Part shown: positions 10,916 to 23,270 of the stretch, in pieces
How positions within the stretch are numbered: position 1 is the first letter of the stretch
Layout: each line of letters opens with the position of its first letter
From: Nageia nagi
Taxonomy: Eukaryota; Pinophyta
NCBI GenBank assembly: GCA_050084985.1
Contig: JBITNC010000001.1
Span: 174,530,001-174,594,000, forward strand
Direction: 5' to 3'
DNA: 64,000 bases
The notes under the pieces: model-generated
What the model was told of the DNA's origin: nothing
What the model saw: the letters and a program-made list of their open reading frames with translations, nothing else
Databases searched by the model: none
Position numbers and translations under genes: made by a program

Positions 10916-11690
10916 TTTTAATAAATATTTTTAAATATTTATATATTATTTGTAATTTGCATTAGTGTTACAACATGGTTGATGATGTATTTTGGTATTT
11001 TTGCAATTAGCTACAATCCCTCAAGAAGGGGTCTTAGCATGTAAGATATTCAGAGTCCTTTTTTGAAGGTTATAATAGAGTTCTTTTAGGAAAAAAATAT
11101 TATACAAGGGAGATCTTTAGATATTCCATTTTAGGCCCTTTTATACATTTTGTGATGTATTGAGAAAAAAAAATTGATTAGAGCTCCTTCATCTAAAAAA
11201 TGATTAGATATGATATTTCCACTATCAAAATAACAAGCTCTCAAATTATTTTCTTGTCTAGTTGTAATTATTTGCTTGCATTATCCTATGAGGCTTTTTA
11301 TAGCCTACGGAACACCCCACTCCAACTATTTCTCATAGTCAATTGAAATCATTGGTACTAACTACAGAGGAAGTGTAGGTAATTGATTATATTTTTCTAT
11401 TTTCTATTAATAAATTTATTATATTATTAAATTAAGGAATCAATATAAAAGGATTATTGATTCATTGAAATTTTAGTTTATGTTTAATGTAGAAAAAAGG
11501 AGTAGATTCAACTTTTCAAAGACATGTTGTAATTAGAGGCATGCAACTCAAATATGTGGGATATTCCTTAGGGGAAATTGGTACACCCTTGATGAGGAAA
11601 TATTTGAAAAAATATAGATGCAACGCATGAGTTGTCATCAATTCTGGTGAAAATTTAGCTAATATCATACCACAATCACAACCTATATTC
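10916..11690. other. AT-rich intergenic DNA with short degraded frames
   Basis: No feature I can support. A short open stretch near 11640-11695 (NSGENLANIIPQSQ) leads towards the ORF at 11692 in a different frame. Confidence 0.4.
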
Positions 11691-11691
11691 T

Positions 11692-12012
11692 TTGAGTAAA
11701 CAAAATACTCAAATCAATATTGATAATGATAATGAAGTTGAACAATTACCACAATCAAATTATTATGTACCAAGTAATCATTCTTGCTATGAGTATATAG
11801 ACTCTAGAGATCTTTTTGAACAAATGGTCACCTATATCTACATAGATGATCTTCAATGTAATTACAAAGATGATTGTCTATGTAATTACAATGATGATTA
11901 TCTATGTGATTGCATTGATAATCATTTGTGTGATTATACTGATGATCATGTATGTAATTACATTGATGATCATCTATGTAATTACATAAATGATCATATG
12001 GTAATCAAATAG
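11692..12012 (+). CDS. Hypothetical protein with octapeptide repeats
   Basis: The first codon is TTG or the following in-frame position, so the true start is uncertain; no ATG begins the frame. Residues 1-45 are acidic and polar. From about residue 52 the protein is a run of imperfect octapeptides, for example CNYIDDHL, CDYTDDHV, CNYINDHM, encoded by the 24-bp array. Each repeat carries Cys, Tyr, Asp-Asp and His. The repeat ends at a stop in the array itself. I know no family with this repeat. Because the same 24-bp unit also occurs in clearly non-coding arrays nearby, the open frame may be only a by-product of a unit divisible by three. Confidence 0.3.
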   Translation: MSKQNTQINIDNDNEVEQLPQSNYYVPSNHSCYEYIDSRDLFEQMVTYIYIDDLQCNYKDDCLCNYNDDYLCDCIDNHLCDYTDDHVCNYIDDHLCNYINDHMVIK

Positions 12013-12175
12013 ATGATCGCTAGTACAATCACACAAATGATCATCAGTGCAATTACATATATGATTGTCTATGTAATTGCATTGATGATCATCTATGTGA
12101 TTGCACTGATGATAATTTTTTTATCAATAAATATGATCATTTATATATTTATTCATAGATGATCCTAGAAATTTG
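11820..12175. repeat. 24-bp-period minisatellite array 2
   Basis: Units of the type GATGATCATCTATGTAATTA repeat every 24 bp. The 5' part is open as protein (octapeptide repeat); the 3' part beyond 12012 contains stops. Confidence 0.9.
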
Positions 12176-12829
12176 AAAATATGATCATTTAACCTTTCTA
12201 AATATTATTTTTAATGATTGTAGATACAAATATGGGTCAACTATTAGTGCAAGTAACATAGATCCCTTCCATATAAGTTATGCAGCCAAAAGGTAAGAAA
12301 AGTAGTGTTATATGAATAATAGAATAAAATTTAAACCATTTTCTATTTTTTATTTATGTTGTAGTATGTAATAACATATAAATTTGTAATTTTAAAGGTG
12401 GATAGCTGATTTCAATTTCTTAGAATCAACATGTCATTTTGTGAGAAGCGCTTCCTCATTCGATTCCATTGATGAGGGGAGAGATAGATATAAGAGGTAA
12501 ATAATCTAATTTTAGGAATATATCAATTGGTGGTAGGGCTATATTAGGTGGAAGAAATATAATAATAAATAAATTAAAATCTGCTACCCCATATAATATT
12601 CTAATAATTAGCGATGTGCCCAATTTAACATTATCAAATGTAAATTCCTTATCATGTAATACAAGTCTTTGTGCTCTAAAACTTGATGAGGATTACCTAC
12701 AGGGAATAGTAGAAGAGCAAGGTACTTTGGATGGAACATGAGAAGAAAATCTAATAGTATAATGTCAAGCTATTGCAAGCCATAAGCCTCCATAACTAGT
12801 AACACAATAAAACATGACTAATGTAGGAA
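12176..12829. other. AT-rich DNA with scraps of coding-like sequence
   Basis: Short open stretches on the plus strand but nothing assignable. Confidence 0.35.
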
Positions 12830-13700
12830 CTATAGTTATAGAGCCAAAGGAAGAAGAATTAGTTCTATCTACTACTATTGATAACTTAGTTTGCTCAAAA
12901 TTAGAGGTAACAATAAGGAATTTTATGCTTCCTAATATTCTAAATATAAAAGTATGGGAATTTTGAGCAAAAGCTTTCTACAAAGAGATTAATGTATGAT
13001 TTCCAAACTATGATAAATGGGAAAAGTTATTTTTAGAGATTAAAAATTATTCATATAATCTTGCAACACATTTCAAATAAATCATATCTAAAAATTTAAA
13101 ATTTTGTTATTTATATGCAAATGATGATGTAAATCATATTTTGAAGAAGTTAGAAAATTTAAATGCTGAAGCCCAAACCTATTACAACACTTGGGCCACT
13201 GACATGCAGAAGGTTGAAATTATAGACATTACAAAAGATGTAGCATAGGTAAGATTTTTATAGATAATTTAGTGAATTTACATTGTATTTTCATTTTATT
13301 ATATAATTATCAATTAACATATCTAATTATGTTTTTTTTCTATATTTTATAGTCCAACTTTGAGGACTTAAAAAAAGAAGTAAATAACTTGATTGTTCAA
13401 GCTAAAAAAGTAAGGAAGAGCCTGTTAATTGCATCCAATACAAAGAAGAAGCTCCAAAAATCTTTGAAGGATAATAATACTCCAAAATTAATTATGAAGG
13501 AGCGTAATTTAGACTACCACATTCTGATGAGCAAAAAAAAAGGATACTCTAGCTATGGAGATACCAGGTGAGGATGAAGGGAGAGAGATGAGAAGCTTAA
13601 TTCAAACTTTGGATACAAAATAGAGAGGAGTTTTAATAGTAGTAGAATTTCATTCAACATCTGAACCAACAATTTTTGAGGATGCTACTCAGAAGGATGT
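12830..13700 (+). pseudogene. Unrecognised lysine-rich, coiled-coil-like coding relic
   Basis: Plus-strand frames read coherently with few stops: an acidic stretch (IVIEPKEEELVLSTTIDNLV), then LKKLENLNAEAQTYYNTWA, then at 13389-13571 a Lys-rich amphipathic run (VNNLIVQAKKVRKSLLIAS, TKKKLQKSLKD). An AT-rich interval at 13248-13350 ending in TTTTATAG looks like a short intron. Three or more stops break the frame. I do not recognise the protein; it could be a helical accessory protein of the local mobile element. Confidence 0.3.
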
Positions 13701-13759
13701 GGATAATGTTAATGAAATATTTGAAAAAATAAACTTTATCTTTAGAATTTCAATGGAAA

Positions 13760-14275
13760 TATTTTTTATAAGAACTTGTTATTATGTTGAAATATTTTCT
13801 TAGGAGAAACATGGTATTTTTAATTTTAAGCATGCTAATAATATGTTTTTAATTTTTTACAAGTTATAAGAGAGTATATTTTTTTAAATCATTACATGTG
13901 TGAGCAAATTATTGGAATAGAGATTTATTTTCTTACAGGAAAGTATGAGGAGGAATGCTTATTATGAGAAACTATGTTTTTTAAATTGAGCAAGTTTATT
14001 TTTTTAATCATTGAATGTTTGAACAAGTATGTTTTTTTGAATGATAGCAACTATGTGCAAACTATTATAATGGTGATTGAATGATAACATGTTATAAGCA
14101 AGTATATTTTTTTGAATCATTGCATATGTGAGAAAACTATTGGAATGGTGATTTATTTTCTTACAAGCAAGTATTTTTTTGTAATCATTGAATATTTGGG
14201 AAAGTATATTTTTTTGAATGATAGCATTGATTATCCTCTATACTTTCAATGTGACTAGTGTCTATATGTTCCATC
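13760..14275. other. AT-rich DNA with dispersed short repeats
   Basis: The phrase AAGTATATTTTTTTGAAT and close variants recurs several times between 13980 and 14220 (irregular 50-120 bp spacing). No gene seen. Confidence 0.4.
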
Positions 14276-14279
14276 ATTT

Positions 14280-14720
14280 CATGATCACCTCAAAAATTAT
14301 GTCAAACAAGCATCTTTGTGGCTACTTTGATGATCATCAGCTTATAAACCCAAATGATCATTAATGTATGAACCCATATGAACATTAGTGTCTAATCCTA
14401 GATGATCATCAACTTATAAACTCATATGATCACTAATTTATATTCCTAGATAAATGTTAGTACTTAATCCTATACAATCATCAATGTCTTCACCCAGATG
14501 TTCTTTAGTATCTTGACCTAGATGATCGTGAGTGTCTTGACCCAAATAATCATTAGTTTCTTGACCTAGACAATTGTTAGTGTATTGAACCATATGATTA
14601 TTGGTATCTTGACCTAGATAATCATTAGTGTCTTAAGTCAGATGATAATTTGTGTAGAAACCTATACTTTTTAGAAATTTGAATGCTCATCTCTATTAAA
14701 AATCAAATGATCATCACTGT
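14280..14720. repeat. 24-bp-period minisatellite array 3
   Basis: Units such as AATGATCATTAATGTATGAA and GATGATCGTGAGTGTCTTGA follow one another at exactly 24 bp, with a variant half-unit TCTTGACCTA. Core as in arrays 1 and 2. Confidence 0.85.
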
Positions 14721-15062
14721 AGAAAGTAGGAAAAATTTAGTGTAGAATAATTTTTCACACCCATTGTCATTTTACAATTTGAATTAAATTTCTATATACT
14801 AATAAGTGATAAGTTGCATTCATAATTTGTAATGATAAGTTGAATTCATAAGCTTACAAGTTACGAAATTTTAAAAAGTATTGATAAGATATATTCATTA
14901 ATCATAGATTCATATTTTTCTCAAAATTTTTAAATATACAATACAATGTCTATATAACATTGTTTAAAAAACTACATTCAATTTAATTCAAACACTAGAT
15001 AATCCAAAATTTCAAATCCAACAAATTCTTAACAAAATACACTATAGGTCACAATAAATAAA
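14721..15062. other. AT-rich spacer
   Basis: Nothing recognised between array 3 and the end of the hAT relic. Confidence 0.5.
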
Positions 15063-17824
15063 TTATAGCTGAGGTAGTTGGAATATGTTCATTAAATAAC
15101 TAATTCCATCAGTGTGTGCATTTGAATCTTTTGAAACATTCATAATGTGATCTATGAAGATATTCTCATCACCATTTTCATCTATTTCATTTACTCTTGC
15201 TCTCTCACTCAATGATTTCCAAAACACTATCACTCTATCATAAAGAAAGCTCTTCACTGTATGATGTGAGACATAAATTCTCAAATAAATTTTAAAATTT
15301 TTCTCCAACTTATTTCATGTTTTTGATTTAATATATTGTAAAGCACTTAAAACCCTTTCATCCTCTATGGAATCTAAAATTATTGTCTAATAAAGTTCAT
15401 ATAAATGAAAATACTTTGATATTGAATCTTATTGAATACTACTTGGATATAGTCTTTTCCACAATTGTGTTATAGATCCAAGCTCTAAAGATTCATTAAT
15501 TCTTTAAACTGACCAACCATTATCAAGCTGAAATATCTAGATTGTTGAATCAAATCCTCTTTATCTAGAATTCTTTTGATATTTACACCATTAACTTCTA
15601 TAGTTATTCCAAAATGGGTAGCAATATTCTCCATATGTTTAGTGAAAAATTGACTTGTATTTGTGTAATTCAAAATATGATTCCAAAAATTTAGATTCAC
15701 TATGGCCATAGCTTTAATAAAATCATCTCTTTGAAATCTTTCTTTAATTTCTTTGGTTAATATATCTACGATGCTTCTCAAATTAGTCCTTGATTCCTAT
15801 AAAATTCTTTCAAATTTGATAGGCATCACAGGAACTTGCTCAAATTCAATTTCAGCAGATGACACCACACTTCCTTGTCTTCAAAATAATATAGAGGAAT
15901 AAAAGTTTTTTTACAATAAATATATAATTTCTAATTATATAAAAAAGGTTATTCCAATTAGTTTTGAAATCCTTAAAAATAGTAAAATTGCTATAAATAG
16001 GTTATTCCTATATTTTTTTGCTATTTGACTTGGTAAAAAATTTGCAATTATAAATATTTGGCTATTTTGAAAAGCATTTAAACTTTACAAATTATTTTCA
16101 AATCCTAAAAATAGCAAAATTGTTACAAATAACATTTAAATAAAAAACTATTGAGGAATACACTTTCCATTGACATAAATACAAAGTCCATCAACAATAT
16201 TGAATTTAAGAATACTTTTTGGATTTTTCTTATTTGTCAATGAATTTCAATTTTCAAATAATGGAACTAAAAAATTGTTCAAATATTCCATCTAGTATCC
16301 ATATGTTTCAACATTTTTTCCATTAGATTTTTCTAGTGTAAATTATTGAAATTCAACATTCCTTTTAGAGCTTTTTGAAAAGTATGCATATACCTCATCT
16401 ATCAATTCCTCTTCTTTGGCCATAGAAGTATGTGTTGTTACTATATTGTATGCAAGGTTAAATCTATGAGACATATAATGAATAGGTATTATATACATAA
16501 TAACTAATGTTTGAAGTTGAACACAAAGTCCATTTCTATTTCCTTGCAATACTGAAGCACCATCTGCACATAGTATACATATTAGCTTTCTTGCAATTTG
16601 TTCATCATCCATATTAGAAATCTCTTTCAAACTATTTACAACAAGATTGAAAAGGTTTTCTAAGTTACAATCTTCTTTCATTCTATTATTGTTAACAAAT
16701 GGGGTTGTCTAACATGTTCTATGAATGTGTAAATGTGTATGCATACCCAAGATGTGCTATCTAATGTAGTTACCTCATTAATTGATAAAGAATTGAATCT
16801 TACATTTTTAATACTTTCTTTTAAAGATTCTCTTTCTATAAATGAAATATATTTCACCATTTTCCAACCACTTTGATTAGACTAATGAGAACTTTTAAGT
16901 TGTTGTACACCTTCTAAATAAAAAATATTTTGTGATCATAAAAATTTGTTATTGGTCTACCTTATTTAAGAAGATAAAATATAACAATAAATTGTAAACT
17001 TTTTTAAACTAAAGTTTTATCTTTTTCTTTTCTGTATTGTGTTGTAATTGTGGTGCCTATTCATTTGTAAATTCTTTTTTTTTAACATTTTATTATGTTC
17101 AATTTTATATTTATTATGGAAATATTTAGTCTCATCCTTTATGATTTGAACTTTTTTAATTGTTCCATCTTGATCTATTATTTTCATATATGCCTTTCCA
17201 TAATATTTTTCAATTGTATTAACTTTAAGTTGCATATTCAGTTCCCTCCCTAATTTTCATGTACAAATCTTGCATTTACATTTTGTTAGCTTATCACCAT
17301 TTTTCAAGAATCACTTGAACAACAAGTAGAAATTATGATAACCATTTTTCCTTTAAATGATCTACCAATAGACCAATGAATTTGTTTTTTATTAGATTTT
17401 TGAGAAGCAATTCCTACGGATTTCATTTTTTCCTTACTTTCATTTCGTTATCAAATCTAATATTGTAAATTTCTACTAGAGTATAAAGAGCAGTGGCACT
17501 TGCCTCAAGTTTAGGTTTTATGTTGTTATTGTTTATGACATTTATCAAATTTGACCAGGTAATCATTAAAAATATCTTCAAGTGGTGTCATATTAGGATA
17601 AATAGTGTTTTCTACATACAAATACATTTCTAATCATATGATGAATCAATTAAAATTTAACTATTAATATGTAAAATTAAAATAATAAAAGAATATGGAA
17701 AAGAACCTATGACTATCATGTTGCATTATGTTAATACCTCCTTAGGAATGAAATATCTTCCAATATTCTTATTTGTAGGTTGATTATCATGCTTCTTTCC
17801 CTTAACTTTCCTAGTAGGTGCCAT
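15063..17824 (-). pseudogene. Dead hAT-type transposase (DUF4371-like)
   Basis: Minus-strand pieces in order: a start-like MAPTRKVKGKKHDNQ at 17824, a basic region (17017-17235), a segment at 16678-16860 (FNSLSINEVTTLDSTSW), the core at 16343-16681 and C-terminal pieces at 15485-15781 and 15063-15308. The core contains CADGASVLQGNRNG, IPIHYMSHRFNLAYNIV and a final VYAYFSKSSKR. That is the layout of plant DUF4371/zinc-finger-862-like hAT transposases: an RNase-H-fold Asp in the DGAS motif and the HxxAHRxNL-type helix, here with Met for Ala. hAT enzymes cut and paste DNA with 8-bp target duplications. Stops and frameshifts separate all pieces. Terminal inverted repeats were not found; arrays 3 and 4 flank it. 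Confidence 0.65.
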
Positions 17825-18640
17825 TCCTTAGATGAGCATCTATAATCCCTTGGGAATGAGCATTTACAATCCCTCAGATACAGGCATCTATAATCCCTCA
17901 TATATGGCATCTATAATCCCTCAAATATGGGTATCTGCAATCCCTTAAAGATAGATGTATACAATACCTCAGAGATGAGAATCTGCAATCTCTCAAAGAT
18001 AAGCATTTGCAATTTGTTAGTGATGAGCATATGCAATAAGTCAATGATAAGCATATGCAATCCATCGATGATGAGCATCTATAATAAAAAATATGAGTAT
18101 CTAAATTTTTTATATTTCCTAATGATGAGCATCTAAAATCCTTAGATTATGATCATCTAAAAGGTGAAATACCCTACCTGATGAGAATTAAAATTATTCA
18201 TAAATTAGCTTTTGTAATCCCTTATAGAAAAGAGTCTGCAATACCTCATAGATGAGCATCTACAATCCTTGATAAATGAACATCTACAATCCTTGATAGA
18301 TGAGCATTTGCAATCCCTCATAGATGAGTGCTTGCAATCCCTCACATATGAGCACATATAATCCCTTATAGATGAGCATATACTCATAGAAAAGTATCTA
18401 CAATCCTCATATATGAGCATTTGCAACCCATTCCAAATGAGTATCTACAATTCTTAGTTGTTAAATATTTGTAATCTCTCATAGATGAGCATCTGCAATC
18501 CCTCATAGATGAGAGTTTGGAATCCCTCATAGATGAGTATCTATAATCACTCACAAATGAGCATTTGCAATCCCTTAGGGATGATTGTATGCAATTCTTA
18601 GTTGTTAAGCATTTGCAACCTTTAGGTGACTAGTGTCTGT
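17825..18640. repeat. 24-bp-period minisatellite array 4 (GATGAGCATC core)
   Basis: Roughly 30 units of the form GATGAGCATCTGCAATCCCT plus CATA, spaced 24 bp. The core differs from arrays 1-3 by T to G and loses perfect self-complementarity. Both strands stay partly open (17927-18136 plus, 18205-18426 minus, the latter giving octads like SSMRDCKC), which I regard as a consequence of the unit length. Confidence 0.9.
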
Positions 18641-18949
18641 AGGTGCCAAGCATTTGAGAGAACTTGAAATTTTAAAATATTGTTATATCTAACTAAATCT
18701 CATAAATTTTATATATAGGGTATTATTGGTGATTTCATTGATAAATAGTAATTTCATTTTTATTTTAAAGTGATTTCTTTTAAAAATATAGGAGATATAG
18801 GTGTCTATTTGTACTTATGTTTATAAAAAAAATTAAAATGTTGACAAGCTGACCCATAATTTTTTTATTCTTGTAAATATCATGATAAATGGTGTAATAT
18901 TTGATGTCTGACTATTTGAAATATTTAAATATAAAAAATTTAATATTAA
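18641..18949. other. AT-rich spacer
   Basis: No feature recognised. Confidence 0.5.
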
Positions 18950-20800
18950 CCGATTGATGAATATTCATCACTATGCATAATGCTAGAACTCATTAATATC
19001 ATTTATGATAAATTGAATACCTAAAAGGCTTAATCAATCAATTTGAAAAAGAAATATAAATTTATTAATAAATCAATAACCATAACTTAGAATAGATATG
19101 TCTATGATAAAATTGACCCAATTTGAGAGGAAGTTACATGTTTATCATGTTTGAGTTTGTGAATATGAGCTTGGATGTGAGAAAATGTATGAAATATATT
19201 ATTGTATGCTTATAAAATATTACATTTAAAAGATATCACATATTTAAAACTCACTATTGTGAAATATTGGATTTTTTCTAAATAATCCCATTTCTGCATA
19301 GGTGGGGAAGGAAAGCTAGGATATTTGCAAGACTATTTTTTTAGTTAATTATATATAAACCAATATCATTTGCTTTTCCTTTTTGGATTTTAGCCTTTTA
19401 AGAGACTTATTATGAAATAAATGATTTTTTTTCTTTTTTAATTTTGTATGACTTTTGACTCTTTGATAATTGAAATTTGAATAATGGGTATTGGACATGT
19501 TGCCCCTCATAAAATAATATTATCCTTATAGCGCTAGCTATCTAGCCTCCATAATTGCCCCTGTACTCTGACACAATATCCTATTGGTATGCATGCCTGA
19601 CCCATAGAGCCATGCCATGGGGGTTATATGCATTTCAATTGTCCCAACCTAAATATACTTCATTTAACTCTCCATATGCATGGGTCATCAAGTCATGCCT
19701 ATCATGGCATGGCAACCCACCATGTCCATCCAGAATTAATCAAAATTTGATTAACCTCTCTAGAAATATCATTTGATTAGTCTTTTCTAAATGCTCTTCG
19801 ATTATGCAAGATTAGCCATTATTCCATTAACCAATGATATTGACTAACCATTCATGGCTAAGCATTGCTCGATTAACTTAGAAATCAATGATACTCGATT
19901 AACCCTCCATAATCAATGATGTTTAATTAACATCAATCATCTCGAGCTTTTTATTTTGAATGCATATCAAGGATATCATTAATGGCCTGGGTTAATCAAA
20001 CTATATTTATGTGGATTATATGTAGGTCTATTAACCCACATGTTATATAAGCTTGCCTCAATTTAAATAGGTGCCAACCATCGTATATGCATCTATTAAT
20101 GTGAAGGTTAATTGAGCTTTAATTAGAAGCTATACCTAGGTTGATTAACCTTCAACACATCATTTTTTAAGCTATGCAAAGGATTGCAAGGATAATAAAA
20201 TGTTGTATAACCCATTAAATGAAGTTCAATTAACTCCATTTAAATAAAACAAACAAAGCCATTCCTATTTGCATTGTTTCTATGCATGATTGGATGTGGA
20301 TGTTGCAGGGAGCTCTCAAATAGGCAAAGAATCTTAATACCAGGTAATTTTTCCAATTCTCAATCTCTATTATTCATTTTGTAGTTCATGAATGTTTAGG
20401 CACGTTGGGTTTTTTTACATATGTGTTTTTTCATGTTGCACTCCATGAAAGTTTGCTTCCTATAGTTTTTTCATTAAAAAATTCTTGAGTACATTTTGAT
20501 GAGGGTAGTCATCACTTTCATTACCTCCCATCATTGCATTCCATCATACTACATTTCAATGAGGTATTTCATCAAAGATTTGATTTCCCCTTTCAATGCA
20601 TCTATTTTGTGCATATCCTATGATTATTGTTATCATTGAAAATGTGTCTACATCATGCATTTCAAATCCTTGTGCTTGGAATTTGTCTCTTGATGGTTAG
20701 TTTTAAAACCCTTGAGATTTAATTTTGTCTCAATTATAAAACCCTACTTAGTCCATTAGTAATGTATGTCAAATGATTCATACCAAGAATAATTATTAGA
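18950..20800 (+). repeat. Long inverted repeat, left copy
   Basis: This segment is the reverse complement of 56760-58320. The best part (19540-20090 against 57530-58041) aligns almost without gaps at, by eye, about 80 percent, sharing GGTATGCATGC, GCCATGCCAT, GTCATGCCTATCATGGCATG and GAATGCATATCAAGGA. Weaker matches reach 20790 on the inner side (ATCATTGCATTCCAT, TGCATATCCTA) and about 18950 on the outer side. No LTR hallmarks or coding sequence are visible; the ORF 19555-19776 is not conserved as protein. Confidence 0.8.
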
Positions 20801-22561
20801 GTCACTCATGTGATTAAATTATGGTGCCTTAAATTATTTACATTTATTCATCTTTACTCATTCAATACACATTCAATTCTATGGGAAAAGACCATGCATT
20901 TTAGATGCCCTCACTTTTATGAGTTTAATGTTTCTTTGAAGCTTGGAGAGGCCATAGATTTAGAAAAATAGGAAATGAAATCTAAGTTGTAGAATAAAAA
21001 TGAATTCGATAAAGCTATCCCTACTCCAAATGATTACAAGAAAATGAATTTAAACCCTACGGATCAAACTAACAAACATATTAATAAATAAAAAAATATT
21101 TATTTTCAATTTGAGAAGCTAAAATGAATTATTTAGATTAAGTAGAAAATTAATAAGGGTTGTTAGTTTTTAAATATTATCAATACATAAATTCTTAGGT
21201 TCTTTCTATGATTTTAACATTTATATGCTAAAATATTTATTTATTTATAAGCATTTTATATACAACTTTGATTGAAACCATTTTATTTCATAATGATTTA
21301 TGTTGTTAAATGGTTTGTTAAATCTAGTTGGTATGCATACAAATTATTCAATGTCTAGTTTATATGATTGAAAATATAAAATAGAGTAGTCCTTACCATT
21401 TATATGGTCAATTTTAAAATGGAGTACATGACACCTTACTCTCTTTCCAAGAATTTCATGAGTGTATGGCCAATGTTAGATTGAATTTCTTAAATAAATC
21501 ATAGTTCTTAAAAAAGCCAATGATTAGGTTTGTCCAAATCTTAATGTGTTATATTTGTTGGGTAATATTCTATCAACATATAATAGTCCTAAATATACTA
21601 ATAAGTGTTGTATACCTCAACATTGATCTCCTCATTGATCATGATAATATTAAAATGGTGTTGCCACATCACAATAATATTTTCTTGTATAGTACTTATG
21701 AGTTTTTCTTTTCTAGAGAATTAGAATATTCACTTGAATCCATCTCAAATCATATATAAAGTGTATTCAAATCCAAAGTTTGGATTTATACCTAAAAAAT
21801 TTTGTGTTAAAATCACCAAACCAATTTTTTTTAAAGATATATCTTTTGTAAAGCATGTTATTATCCTTGGAAATGAGTAGAAGTCTATGACCTTGTAGCC
21901 TTAGTTACGAGTAGCTCATTATGTGCATATAAGGATGCATATATATGTATATATTTGATAGAATAATTTAGTTTTACATTTGATGATTTCTTTCATAGCT
22001 TTCATTATTGTATTAAATCTAGAAGGGATACCAAGAACACTATATTTTTCTACCACCATTGTCAAAGCATAGGTCATATGTTCTCTCTATAATTGTATGT
22101 GAGTCATAAATCTATACTACATTGAAGAAACAAGCTATATGTCAAATCAATCTAAATGAACAAAAATGACATGACCATATATTGTTAATATTCAAATCAT
22201 TCATCATGAAAAATTAGACATTACTGACAATTTTAAAATAAACAACTTAGAATACCTCCCTTTCATTTGAGATACTTAGAATAGTTGATTTGAGATCTTA
22301 TGCCTGTTCTTAAGTAAACATCCTTTCATTTCCTTGTATTGCATTATTCTTGGTATGAATCATAATACATGTAATGTTTATGGACATATGTGTTTTAAAA
22401 ATGCATAGGTAGAAGAAAAACTTCAATTGATGGTCTAGCTTGTGGTGATAGCATTTAACTTTGAAATGGTTGGTATTTATTTTAGCATTTCTTTATGCGA
22501 TAATGTTATAATTATGCAAGTAAACAATTTACTTATTATGTTTTGATCTTGTTCACTTGTA
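20801..22561. other. AT-rich intergenic DNA
   Basis: No gene, repeat array or element recognised; the short ORF 21520-21759 looks like chance. Confidence 0.5.
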
Positions 22562-22562
22562 A

Positions 22563-23032
22563 TGGGCTGACATTGAGTATGCACATGGTGTACAAGGTGA
22601 ATGGCATACTATCAGGAGGAGTGGTAAGTTGAGATACCACTATGAGATTGGTATATGTAATTTTTACCCACATTTATCAATTTCATCATGTATAGCCTTT
22701 AATAATCATAGAAGGGATTGAAATAAAGGTTTAATACCTATACCAAAATTGAAAAGGGGTAAGCCAGAAGCAACAACAACTTCAACACCATCAACATATA
22801 ACCCACCAAAATACTTGAAAAGAAAAGATAAGCTTGAAAATGTATTGTGCAACAATTATAACTCTAAATGAAATAGATTAGTGAAGGCTACTATGAATAA
22901 GGAGAAGATGACTTTAGAATTAGGCCTATCTATGGAAGAAGGGGAAAATATTGTTGTATATATGATGAACTTTGATTCACAAAAAAAGAGAGAATCTTGT
23001 TGGAAGCTAAATTTGATAAATGAATACATAAG
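22563..23032 (+). pseudogene. Upstream exon (A) of the mini-exon gene, broken
   Basis: One plus-strand frame runs 156 codons with only two TGA stops (plus a TAA just before it at 22560). It reads WADIEYAHGVQGEWHTIRRS, KLRYHYEIGICNFYPH, then a Lys/Pro/Thr-rich part (KLKRGKPEATTTSTPS) and MTLELGLSMEEGENIVVYMM. It ends ATAAG before GTACATG, a good 5' splice site leaving two bases of a codon. The next exon (28811-28997) needs exactly one base to restore the frame, so the two belong together although copia-1 lies between them. I do not recognise the domain. The true 5' end of the exon and the start of the gene are not visible. Confidence 0.45.
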
Positions 23033-23081
23033 GTACATGTATTATTTTTTGCTAGTCTGATTTTTATAGTTATTTAGTGCA

Positions 23082-23086
23082 TTGAT
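23082..23086. other. Target-site duplication of copia-1, left copy (TTGAT)
   Basis: TTGAT directly precedes the TGTTG start of the left LTR and recurs at 28787-28791 directly after the CA end of the right LTR. Confidence 0.75.
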
Positions 23087-23255
23087 TGTTGATAACCTGA
23101 ATATTGAATGTATTAGGTGTTGCATAGATTAATAGTATTTTTATTTATTAATAATATAAGGATATGTGGTAGTTCTTGTAATCTCTCTCTTTACCTCCAT
23201 TAAACAGGAGTGCTTCATTGTATTTAGTATTCAATATATCATGGATCTCTTTTAG
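23087..23255 (+). repeat. Copia-1 5' LTR
   Basis: Starts TGTTGA and matches 28589-28767 through TATTAGGTGTTGCATAGATT and GAGTGCTTCATTGTATT. Compared with the 3' LTR its last 15-20 bases are missing. Confidence 0.85.
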
Positions 23256-23270
23256 TGGTACTAGATTTGG
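23256..23270 (+). other. Primer-binding site of copia-1
   Basis: TGGTACTAGATTTGG resembles the TGGTATCAGAGC-type site complementary to initiator Met-tRNA used by most plant copia elements; it abuts the 5' LTR. Confidence 0.65.

Noticed and set aside
17825-18640. Regularly spaced short repeats resembling a CRISPR array
   Set aside because: Units follow head to tail every 24 bp with no unique spacers, cores are degenerate, and the surrounding DNA is plant nuclear sequence.
19555-19776. 73-codon ORF within the left inverted repeat
   Set aside because: Not preserved in the right copy, where the same bases contain indels and stops.
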